Assembly (NCBI GenBank): GCA_964393875.1
Contig: CAYMUZ010000039.1
Coordinates: 1 to 11,070 of the forward strand
From: JAHFHB01 sp964393875
GTDB taxonomy: Bacteria > Omnitrophota > Omnitrophia > Omnitrophales > Aquincolibacteriaceae
Length of the DNA: 11,070 nt
Direction of reading: 5' to 3'
Under the pieces are notes generated by a model, which worked only from the letters and a program-made list of their open reading frames with translations, was not told where the DNA came from and searched no databases. A program made the position numbers and the translations under genes. Positions 1 to 5,674 of the stretch are shown one piece after another. Within the stretch, counting starts at the first letter, position 1, and every line of letters starts with the position of its first letter.

Positions 1-654
1 AATCACCGTGCCAATCGAAATTCCATACGAAACCAGTTTGTTCGGATCAATCGCAATTTGATACTGTTTCACAAAGCCACCGAGGGTCGCAACCTCAGCG
101 ACGCCGGACACACTCTGCAAATGGTAACGTAAAGTCCAGTCTTGAAAACTGCGCAGTTCCTGTAAATTATGCTTTCCGCTAGTGTCCACCAACGCGTACT
201 GATACACCCACCCCACACCGGTCGCATCCGGGCCTAGTTCAGTTTTAACGCCTTCGGGCAGCTGCGAAGTAATTTTACTCAAATATTCCAACGTGCGGCT
301 GCGCGCCCAATAAATGTCAGTGCCATCTTCAAAAATGACATACACATACGAGAATCCGAAATCCGAAAAACCGCGGATGGCCTTGACGCGCGGCGCTCCC
401 AACATGGCGGTAATGATCGGATAAGTCACCTGGTCTTCAAGAATGTCGGGACTGCGATCCCAGCGCGAGTAAATGATCACCTGCGTATCAGAAAGATCAG
501 GAATCGCATCCAGTGGAATCTGCCGCATCAAGTTCATCGCAAATAAAATGGCTGCGATAATCACTGCCAAGACGAGAAATTTTTGATGGGCTGAAAATTC
601 AATCACCTTTTCAATCCATCCGTTGCGATGGGCAAGCTCGGGTTTAGACACCAT
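1..654 (-). CDS. cusA: CusA-type heavy-metal RND efflux pump, N-terminal part (gene continues past the left edge)
   Basis: Inner-membrane proton-driven pump of a tripartite Cu(I)/Ag(I) efflux complex. It takes metal from the periplasm and adaptor and passes it to the outer-membrane channel. The minus frame stays open from an ATG at 654..652 to position 1, giving 218 codons of a protein that is normally about 1,030-1,050 residues. TM1 lies at about residues 25-43, followed by the family motif DAIPDLSDTQVII (49-61), SRWDRSPDILEDQVTYP (63-79), FEDGTDIYWARSRTLEYL (108-125) and GPDATGVGWVYQYALVD (141-157), all typical of the CusA porter domain. A strong GGGAGGG (668..662) sits 7 nt before the ATG, and the start overlaps the end of the adaptor gene by 11 nt, which suggests translational coupling. 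The methionines that bind copper lie further on, outside the window. Cu/Ag specificity is therefore inferred from the subfamily and neighbours, and a CzcA-like specificity is less likely. Confidence 0.95.
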   Translation of the reverse strand, partial: MVSKPELAHRNGWIEKVIEFSAHQKFLVLAVIIAAILFAMNLMRQIPLDAIPDLSDTQVIIYSRWDRSPDILEDQVTYPIITAMLGAPRVKAIRGFSDFGFSYVYVIFEDGTDIYWARSRTLEYLSKITSQLPEGVKTELGPDATGVGWVYQYALVDTSGKHNLQELRSFQDWTLRYHLQSVSGVAEVATLGGFVKQYQIAIDPNKLVSYGISIGTVI

Positions 655-1906
655 GAACATGCCCTCCCTTCTCAGAAGCGTCTTTGAGCGCCGAGCGAAG
701 GCGGCTCTCAGAATCAATTAGAAAGTTACCGCTGGTCACTACTTTTTCGCCCTCCGCCACACCCGATTGCACGGGATAATAATCATCGGTCACCGGGCCC
801 AGCACGGCTTCACGCGGCTCAAACTGCCCCACTTCTTTTTCCACAAATAAAATGCGTCGCGTTCCCGTCTCGAGCACCGCAGTACGCGGCACTGCCAGTA
901 CATTCCCAAAATCAACCTCGATGGATGCGTTTAAAAACATGTCGGGACGCAGCTCTCCCTCCGGGTTTTCAAAACGGGCCCGCACGCGCGTCGTTCTTGT
1001 TTTCATATCCACCATGGAGTCCACCGATTTCACCACACCTCTAAAGACTTTTCCGGGGAACGACGGTGTTTCTACTACCATCGTGAGCCCCGGCTTCACA
1101 GCTGCTACTTCGTACTCGTAAATACTGGCGTACACCCACACCGGCTCACCCGCATGCGCATACAGAAGCCCGTGGTCAGGCTCGCGCTGCCGCCCCACCT
1201 CCTCGATTAACTCCTCGCTGAGCCCCAGATGCCTGAGCCGCACCCCCGCGGCCGCAGCCAATTCACTCGCCTGATGAATCGTCTCTTCCAATCCGCCGCC
1301 TTTTGCTTTTTTGAAGGCTTGTTTCGCCTCGATAAATTCCGCCTCCGCCTGATAAAGCTCGGCATCGTGCGCCACAGTCGCTGCCGCACGAATTGTTTTA
1401 TGAATCGGACGTTTCTGAACTATTTCGGTGGCAACGCCAATCATTTGACTTTTCTCAATCCCCAGCTTCACCGCGCCATAGCCCTGCGGCATTAAGTCTT
1501 TGATGATAATGCCTAAATTATCGCCGCAATGCGGACACTTGCCAAGCCGCGCAAACTCTTCAGTCACTGCCATCATGCAATTTCCTTTCTTACACTTATG
1601 CAAAAGGCAGAGTTCGCCCGGTTTCATTTTTAGAACCTGTTCCAGTGTGAATTCGCGGGGCAATTCCTGCGCAATGGCCGGCTCTTCCTCTTCTATCGGC
1701 ACCAAATCCATCTGACAGATCGGACACTTTCCGGGTCTCTCAGATGTGTACGTGGGGTGCATGGGACAATGATAAAGAGCTTTTTGAGCTTTGACATTCT
1801 TTGCTGAGGGCAGAGACCCTGCCCCCGCACGAAATGCCCGAACGCCCACCCCCACAGCCATCACGACGATCAAAAAAACAAACCCGTTTTTAAAAAATGG
1901 TTTCAT
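644..1906 (-). CDS. cusB: CusB-type periplasmic adaptor with N-terminal heavy-metal-binding domain and a second Cys cluster
   Basis: Membrane-fusion protein linking the CusA-type pump to the outer-membrane channel, 420 residues with this start. Residues 8-25 form an uncleaved anchor or signal segment. A canonical heavy-metal-binding domain follows (YHCPMHP at 45-51, CPICQMDLVP at 61-70). A less usual cluster comes next, with C100, H103, C105, C110, M111, M112, C124, H126 and C127. Then come an adaptor core beginning about residue 146 (GVATEIVQKRPI), a short helical hairpin (about 183-240, ending in the CusB-like GVRLRHLGLSEELIEEV), beta-barrel segments (VWVYASIYEYEVAAVKPG, KTRTTRVRARFENP) and a membrane-proximal end. 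A histidine pair, HVH, lies near the C-terminus. I chose the ATG at 1906..1904 because GGAGGG lies 5 nt upstream and the upstream stop ends 1 nt before it. An in-frame GTG at 1939 would add 11 residues inside the upstream gene with no better ribosome site. Confidence 0.93.
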   Translation of the reverse strand: MKPFFKNGFVFLIVVMAVGVGVRAFRAGAGSLPSAKNVKAQKALYHCPMHPTYTSERPGKCPICQMDLVPIEEEEPAIAQELPREFTLEQVLKMKPGELCLLHKCKKGNCMMAVTEEFARLGKCPHCGDNLGIIIKDLMPQGYGAVKLGIEKSQMIGVATEIVQKRPIHKTIRAAATVAHDAELYQAEAEFIEAKQAFKKAKGGGLEETIHQASELAAAAGVRLRHLGLSEELIEEVGRQREPDHGLLYAHAGEPVWVYASIYEYEVAAVKPGLTMVVETPSFPGKVFRGVVKSVDSMVDMKTRTTRVRARFENPEGELRPDMFLNASIEVDFGNVLAVPRTAVLETGTRRILFVEKEVGQFEPREAVLGPVTDDYYPVQSGVAEGEKVVTSGNFLIDSESRLRSALKDASEKGGHVHGV

Positions 1907-1907
1907 C

Positions 1908-3206
1908 TCAACCCTCCACAATTTGGTGACCTGCAGCACGATCCAAATCCGTACGGCTCTTTAAAAGTTCTGTGTAAATTTTTAAATACCCCAGCTTGGC
2001 ATCAAGATAAACGCGTTCGCTGTCAAGCAGCTCAATAAAATTGGAACGCCCCGCTTCGTAGCCGGCGCGGTCGGAGTTCAGGGCAAGCTCGGCCTGCGGC
2101 AAAACTCCCGATTCATAAAGCGCGCTGATCTTCAGCGCAGTTTCACAGCGAAGGTAGGCCTCGCGCACTTCATAAAAAGTTTTGTCGCGCGTGCCTTCGA
2201 GCTTTGAGCGTGCGGCCTCGACTTCACGGCCGGCTTCTTGAATCGCCGCGATGTTGCGTGTCTGCCACAACGGGATATTGATCGCCAGTGGAAACATCCA
2301 ACTATCTTTACCGTCCTCCGCATCGCTGGTCATCCCGCTTCCGACCCAGGTGTAAGAAAATCCGGCATCCAAATCCGGAATATTTTTCATCTTTGCCAGG
2401 GCTTTCTCATGAATTTTTTTATGAACGCGTGCTTCGGAGGCTTGAATCTCCTGCCGATTTTTAGAAGCCGCTGTCAAAAACTCTGCCAGCGTCTCACCGA
2501 GCTTTGGCTTTGCTGGTTTCTCTGCTCGACCGAATTCCTCCAGCGGATTGCGATCAAGCAGGGCATTGAGCCGCGCTTCAAGCACCCCGCGTTTTTGTTC
2601 AAACTCAAACACACGCCCCAGGGTGAGTGACACCTCCGCCTGAGATTTAGCGGCATCGCGTTGGCCGGCTGAACCATCGGCATAACGTGCCCGCGCCGCG
2701 CTTTCCATTTTTTTGAGCAATTCATGAATTTCGCGAATCACGTCCAGCGAAGCCTCTGTCTGATAAAACGCATAGTAGGTTTTACTCACATCCCGCAGCA
2801 CATCGCGCTTCACCGTCTCGTAGTCCATCTCCACCGCTTTGGCGTTTGCGCGCTGCTTCTGCCATCGTTTCCACAATTTTGCGGGAAAGGGAATTTTCTG
2901 AGAAACCATCATGCGATTTTCTTCGGGACCCACGCGCGATTCAGCCATTTCCCCCATGAAATCCATTCCGATCATGGGGTCGGGAAAAGAGAGGGCTTGA
3001 ATCGGCTTTTTCTTTGCCGCTTCCCACTGAAAGCGTGCCGTGCGAATTTCAGGATTCGCGCTAAGCGCCGCCTTGAGCAATTCCGGTAAGGTGACTTTTT
3101 TTGAAAAAGAATCTCCGAACGCAAAGGCCGGTGCCCCTGCCCAGAAGGCAAGAATCCATATCCCCATCACAAACGACCCAAATTGTTTTTTAGAACGACT
3201 CCGCAT
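1908..3206 (-). CDS. TolC/CusC-like outer-membrane efflux factor
   Basis: Outer-membrane channel of the tripartite metal efflux complex (outer membrane efflux protein, OEP family), 432 residues, normal for CusC/CzcC-type proteins. A signal peptide is visible at 1-29 (basic start, hydrophobic 11-23, APAFA before the likely cut). There is no lipobox, unlike E. coli CusC. The two-fold family layout can be seen: VTLPELLKAALSANPEI (38-54), PDPMIGMDF and QKIPFPAKL (103-111) in the first half, then a second half with a beta strand rich in aromatic residues (PDLDAGFSYTW), NIPLW, long Ala/Glu/Arg-rich helices, and YEAGRSNFIELLDSER near the end. The ATG at 3206..3204 is preceded by GGAGGC with a 4-nt gap. 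The gene overlaps nothing upstream and ends 1 nt before the adaptor start, so the two are very probably co-translated. Specificity (Cu/Ag rather than another metal) is inferred from the neighbours only. Confidence 0.92.
   Translation of the reverse strand: MRSRSKKQFGSFVMGIWILAFWAGAPAFAFGDSFSKKVTLPELLKAALSANPEIRTARFQWEAAKKKPIQALSFPDPMIGMDFMGEMAESRVGPEENRMMVSQKIPFPAKLWKRWQKQRANAKAVEMDYETVKRDVLRDVSKTYYAFYQTEASLDVIREIHELLKKMESAARARYADGSAGQRDAAKSQAEVSLTLGRVFEFEQKRGVLEARLNALLDRNPLEEFGRAEKPAKPKLGETLAEFLTAASKNRQEIQASEARVHKKIHEKALAKMKNIPDLDAGFSYTWVGSGMTSDAEDGKDSWMFPLAINIPLWQTRNIAAIQEAGREVEAARSKLEGTRDKTFYEVREAYLRCETALKISALYESGVLPQAELALNSDRAGYEAGRSNFIELLDSERVYLDAKLGYLKIYTELLKSRTDLDRAAGHQIVEG
1912..1917 (-). 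promoter_or_regulatory. Ribosome binding site that sets the adaptor start
   Basis: Minus-strand GGAGGG lies 5 nt before the ATG at 1906. It falls inside the last codons of the outer-membrane factor gene, whose TGA (1910..1908) is separated from this ATG by one base. The spacing is close to ideal and argues against the longer reading from GTG 1939. Confidence 0.8.
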
Positions 3207-3247
3207 AAGTGCCTCCGGTTCTTAGAGATAGAGAACGGCACAACCCG

Positions 3248-3269
3248 CCTCGGCCTGAAAAGACCGGGG
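3248..3269 (-). other. Imperfect hairpin between the Cys/His-rich gene and the outer-membrane factor gene
   Basis: The 75-bp gap between the two genes can fold, read on the minus strand, into CCCCGGTC - TTTTCA - GGCCGAGG. That is an 8-bp stem with one C/A mismatch and one G-T pair, and a 6-nt loop. No run of T follows on either strand, so it does not look like an intrinsic terminator. It could be an mRNA processing or stability element that tunes the two cistrons, or it may mean nothing. Confidence 0.3.
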
Positions 3270-3281
3270 GCTTGCGAAGAG

Positions 3282-3689
3282 CTAGATCAGCAGTGTTTGA
3301 AGGGAAAGATAGAGCGGAACACGCAATGGCTCGGGAGCCACCCCAAGAAAATCAGGGGGACCACGCAGAGTGTTGTGATTCAAAGAAAAACGGCTCTCAA
3401 CAGCCTTCATGAAATCCATCACCGGCAGATTCAGAAGGAACCGGCGGTCATCGGCCGTCTGAATTTCAACCGACTTGGGTGAGAGCGCATGATGGGCTGC
3501 CTGGCATCCGGAGCAGCAGGCCTGTTTGGAAGAGGATTTTTCGTGCGCCCCACTGTGACACGGCATCGCCGCCTCTGAAACGCGAGAAACGACCCCGGGC
3601 GCCGCATACGCACAACCGCAGTCAAAAGCAACGCGCCCGGCGAGCACCAGAAAAACCAAAAGAAAAACCGCGCATCGTTTTGTCTTCAT
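3282..3689 (-). CDS. Small exported Cys/His-rich protein, candidate periplasmic copper-binding protein
   Basis: 135 residues with a clear signal peptide (MKTKR, hydrophobic 7-20, likely cut near CAYAA at 26-30). The short mature part has a metal-ligand-rich stretch, MPCHSGAH (42-49), then CCSGC (58-62) and HH at 66-67. A low-complexity polar region follows, and the protein ends in a hydrophobic tail, VPLYLSLQTLLI. I do not recognise a named family with certainty. From memory, small secreted proteins with a Cys/His cluster and a similar P-L-Y-L...LLI tail occur beside Cus-type efflux genes. It is the first gene after a possible internal promoter and lies 75 bp before the outer-membrane factor gene, so a role in periplasmic copper binding or delivery to the pump is a reasonable inference. 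The ATG at 3689 is supported by the signal peptide. The ribosome site (AGGAG 12 nt upstream) is unusually far away. Confidence 0.8.
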   Translation of the reverse strand: MKTKRCAVFLLVFLVLAGRVAFDCGCAYAAPGVVSRVSEAAMPCHSGAHEKSSSKQACCSGCQAAHHALSPKSVEIQTADDRRFLLNLPVMDFMKAVESRFSLNHNTLRGPPDFLGVAPEPLRVPLYLSLQTLLI

Positions 3690-3725
3690 AGGGAGAGTAT
3701 ACTCCTACCAGCCCTGATTTATCAA
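3690..3725 (-). promoter_or_regulatory. Possible internal promoter with palindromic -10 region, before the efflux genes
   Basis: Reading the minus strand, TTGATA (3725..3720) and TATACT (3701..3696) are spaced by 18 bp in the 37-bp gap after the cupredoxin gene. The -35 box starts one base after that gene's stop codon. The -10 box lies inside a perfect 10-bp palindrome, GAGTATACTC (3695-3704), which could be an operator half or core. Only 6 nt separate the -10 box from the ATG at 3689, so transcription would start at or next to the start codon and give a leaderless or nearly leaderless message. The alternative is that this is simply an AGGAG ribosome site (3706..3702) with a long 12-nt spacer and the promoter match is chance. 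Confidence 0.45.
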
Positions 3726-3726
3726 G

Positions 3727-4536
3727 TCAGGTGCTTTCCCCTTTAAACATCACTTCGACAGTCGCCTCGCCGGCGGCCGGGACATCCACCGCCACTTCCT
3801 GTACGCCCAGCTTCTCATGCCAAACAGCAAGGGTGTATTTCCCAGCGGGCACGCCTTTCAATTCAAAGCTGCCGTCCTCCCCTGTCACAGCATAAAAGGG
3901 ATGCGCCACCACCCCTACGTAGGCAGACATCCAGGGATGCACATCACACTTAAATTTCACCATCACTTCCGCAGCCGCAAAGGTTTTTTTCACCTTCATC
4001 CCTTTAAGCGGCATCCCAAGATTAAATGGCGGGGAGGCCTGCAAAATTCCGTGGACGTTGTGCAGTGTGGAATCGTCGTTAAGAATCTCCAAAGGCTGTC
4101 CGGTCTGAATTCCAAAAATATGCGGTGCGTAGCGACACCCTTTTTGTTCGAGCGTTACGGGCACCAACGGCGGGGTAAATGTCTTTCCCTCCAACCCACT
4201 CTTGATGTACACGAAGGCATTGCGCAAAGTTTGGTTGCTGTTGACCACAAGATCCTCGGCCATAACAACGACCGTCGCCGAAGCAGACGCACAATACGGA
4301 TCCGCTGCCATGTTGATTTTTAAAGGCGCTGGCGCGACTCCGCTAAAACTCACCTTGCCGCGCAGTGTACTAGTGCCCATGATAGCCACAGCTCCCGTCG
4401 CCGCGGCGGCCGCCGTCGGCACAACCGGCTGCACCGTCTTGGGGGCCGGGGCACTCGATTCTTCCTTAGAGCCACATCCAGTGATGGCCACTAAACAAAT
4501 GCAGACGCTCCAGAATAATTTTTTTTGGTTTCTCAT
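3727..4536 (-). CDS. Lipoprotein with amicyanin-like cupredoxin domain and carboxypeptidase-regulatory-like C-terminal domain
   Basis: 269 residues. An N-terminal lipoprotein signal ends in ITG-C21, followed by an Ala/Pro-rich linker (about 27-53). Residues 57-210 form a cupredoxin-like domain: C82 and C134 may pair. The type-1 copper ligands can be read as H159 in LHNVH, then C197, H200 and M203 in CDVHPWM. The C-x2-H-x2-M spacing and the HNVH motif match amicyanin. Residues 216-266 (VTGEDGSFELKGVPAGKYTLAVWHEKLG) form a carboxypeptidase-regulatory-like beta-sandwich. It probably binds one copper at the membrane surface and either transfers electrons or hands copper over; the sequence does not decide which. 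The ATG at 4536 has AAGGAT 5 nt upstream and follows the preceding stop by 3 nt. Its place just before the efflux genes suggests a copper-linked role, but it may belong to the upstream exported-protein group instead. Confidence 0.88.
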   Translation of the reverse strand: MRNQKKLFWSVCICLVAITGCGSKEESSAPAPKTVQPVVPTAAAAATGAVAIMGTSTLRGKVSFSGVAPAPLKINMAADPYCASASATVVVMAEDLVVNSNQTLRNAFVYIKSGLEGKTFTPPLVPVTLEQKGCRYAPHIFGIQTGQPLEILNDDSTLHNVHGILQASPPFNLGMPLKGMKVKKTFAAAEVMVKFKCDVHPWMSAYVGVVAHPFYAVTGEDGSFELKGVPAGKYTLAVWHEKLGVQEVAVDVPAAGEATVEVMFKGEST

Positions 4537-4539
4537 GAT

Positions 4540-5067
4540 CTATCCTTCGCGGTTGGCGGGTGTCTCTTCCACCCTGGACTCCGCTTTGTGTGTAAAATCA
4601 TCCGGCTTGTCGGAGTGCCCGGCACTCAAAGCACCCGCAATGGGTCCGGTCGCAACGGCCCCTCCGGCAAGGCCATACGCTGCGGCACCGCCCGCAGCAC
4701 CCCCACCGGCGGCTGTCACCGGAATGGCCACATAGCCGGCAATACCGCCGGCCGCAAGGGTTGCCGCAAGCGCATAAACTTTTGTGCGATTGCTAACAGG
4801 TCCATTGTAGCCCACTTCTTTAGGTTTTACTTTCGGATCAAGCATTCGGTAATCCGGCCGGACTAGATTTTTTGGGACCCTTTTAAATAATGCGGGGGTT
4901 CCGGCCCCACTCCCGGCAGTCACACAAACCAGCGGTTTTCCCGTGCCGGGATGGTTACGCACCACCACGGCCGTGGGCGTTTCCGGAATGACTTCCGAGG
5001 CACGGCCCATCCCGGGGCAAGCCAGTTCCACTGTCATGATTAAGATGAGTACGCGTACGGCATTCAC
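4540..5067 (-). CDS. Exported glycine-zipper protein of unknown function
   Basis: 175 residues, not recognised. It has a signal peptide (about 1-24, hydrophobic VLILIMTVELA, likely cut after GRAS). A polar region of about 70 residues follows, with a single Cys (C48) and several Pro and Lys. Then comes a long Ala/Gly-rich hydrophobic stretch (about 97-149) with G-x3-G-type spacing (AGGGAAGGAAAYGLAGGAVATG), typical of glycine-zipper membrane segments. The tail is charged (HSDKPDDFTHKAESRVEE). It could insert in or span a membrane as an oligomer. The start is GTG at 5067..5065, supported by an excellent AAGGTGAT (5080..5073) 5 nt upstream. The upstream stop TAG (5071..5069) lies between the two, so this gene is coupled to the lipoprotein before it. 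The next gene starts 3 nt after its stop. Confidence 0.8.
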   Translation of the reverse strand: MNAVRVLILIMTVELACPGMGRASEVIPETPTAVVVRNHPGTGKPLVCVTAGSGAGTPALFKRVPKNLVRPDYRMLDPKVKPKEVGYNGPVSNRTKVYALAATLAAGGIAGYVAIPVTAAGGGAAGGAAAYGLAGGAVATGPIAGALSAGHSDKPDDFTHKAESRVEETPANREG

Positions 5068-5068
5068 G

Positions 5069-5665
5069 CTAAATCACCTTTTGATGCTCAATAAAATCCT
5101 GCAGCGACTGAACCACAACGGTGAGATTATTTTCAATCGCCGCATTGAGATTCACTTCAGGTCCGCCTTTTTTTGCAAACACTTTCTGGGCATCGCTCGA
5201 CCCCGTACTTTTAAAAACCACCGCCAGTTTTAATGCTTGATCATACACCTGGGCTTCTGTTTCAAGCTCCACAGCCTGCCCCTTCATCGTCACGCGATTC
5301 CGAAAACCCTTCACATCAAGCACCACTGCATACGCAATGCCATAGCGCGCTAAAAGTGCGGCATCGGGCTCGGTTTCAAGAAAAATAAATTCGTCAAATG
5401 CCTGCTGAAAAGCTTCAAGCGCCATCGGTCCTAAAGCTTCTCCGATATAATACGTCTGCGGATCAGCGAGCCATCCGCCCCGGTTAGTAGACCGGCCGGC
5501 AAGAGCTGACGGGGGCAGGTACAGGGCAACTCGTAGCGGCACGGGTGAAACCGATTGGTAAAACTGGCTGGAAAGCAAACCCGGTGCATGGATATCCCAT
5601 CCAAAAAAAGCTGCGCAACCGCATAGGATAAAGAGGCCCGCGACCCACCAAAAGCTCCTCAACAC
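5069..5665 (-). CDS. Small lipoprotein of unknown function, resembling envelope transport-auxiliary lipoproteins
   Basis: 198 residues. The N-terminus (hydrophobic 6-14) ends in a lipobox-like L14-C-G-C17, so C17 is the probable lipid-modified residue. The mature part begins with a beta-type segment, PLRVALYLPPSA (43-54). It then has YYIGEALGPMALEAFQQAFDE (72-92) and alternating strands and helices (GIAYAVVLDVKGF, VELETEAQVYD) and ends in a helix, NNLTVVVQSLQDFIEHQ. This order (short strand, G-x-A-L helix, then strands of about 10 residues) resembles small outer-membrane lipoproteins that accompany transport or assembly systems, but I cannot name the family. The start is GTG 5665..5663, the first start after an in-frame TAA. 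Its ribosome site is poor, so translation may depend on the upstream gene, whose stop lies 9 nt before. Confidence 0.75.
   Translation of the reverse strand: MLRSFWWVAGLFILCGCAAFFGWDIHAPGLLSSQFYQSVSPVPLRVALYLPPSALAGRSTNRGGWLADPQTYYIGEALGPMALEAFQQAFDEFIFLETEPDAALLARYGIAYAVVLDVKGFRNRVTMKGQAVELETEAQVYDQALKLAVVFKSTGSSDAQKVFAKKGGPEVNLNAAIENNLTVVVQSLQDFIEHQKVI
5073..5080 (-). promoter_or_regulatory. Ribosome binding site supporting the GTG start at 5067
   Basis: AAGGTGAT on the minus strand matches the 3' end complement of 16S rRNA (AGGTGAT) and lies 5 nt before the GTG. It lies within the last codons of the preceding lipoprotein gene. It decides for GTG at 5067, since no ATG occurs near the start of this frame with a signal peptide still intact. 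Confidence 0.75.
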
Positions 5666-5674
5666 GGGCGGTGT

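Noticed and set aside
1907..1939. Longer adaptor reading from a GTG at 1939
   Set aside because: It starts inside the outer-membrane factor gene with no good ribosome site, whereas the ATG at 1906 has GGAGGG at 5 nt and begins right at the hydrophobic N-terminus.
3248..3269. Hairpin as a transcription terminator between the Cys/His-rich gene and the outer-membrane factor
   Set aside because: The stem has a mismatch and a G-T pair, and no T-run follows on either strand. A terminator here would also cut off the efflux genes.
3711..3730. Short inverted repeat CCTGA...TCAGG at the end of the cupredoxin gene as a terminator
   Set aside because: Only 5 bp of stem with a 9-nt AT-rich loop and no T-run. 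It overlaps the possible -35 box and the stop codon.
4202..4735. 177-codon plus-strand open frame
   Set aside because: It lies antisense across two genes with strong ribosome sites, exported starts and a recognisable cupredoxin domain. Its Ala/Pro-rich product is what the reverse of Gly/Ala-rich coding gives.
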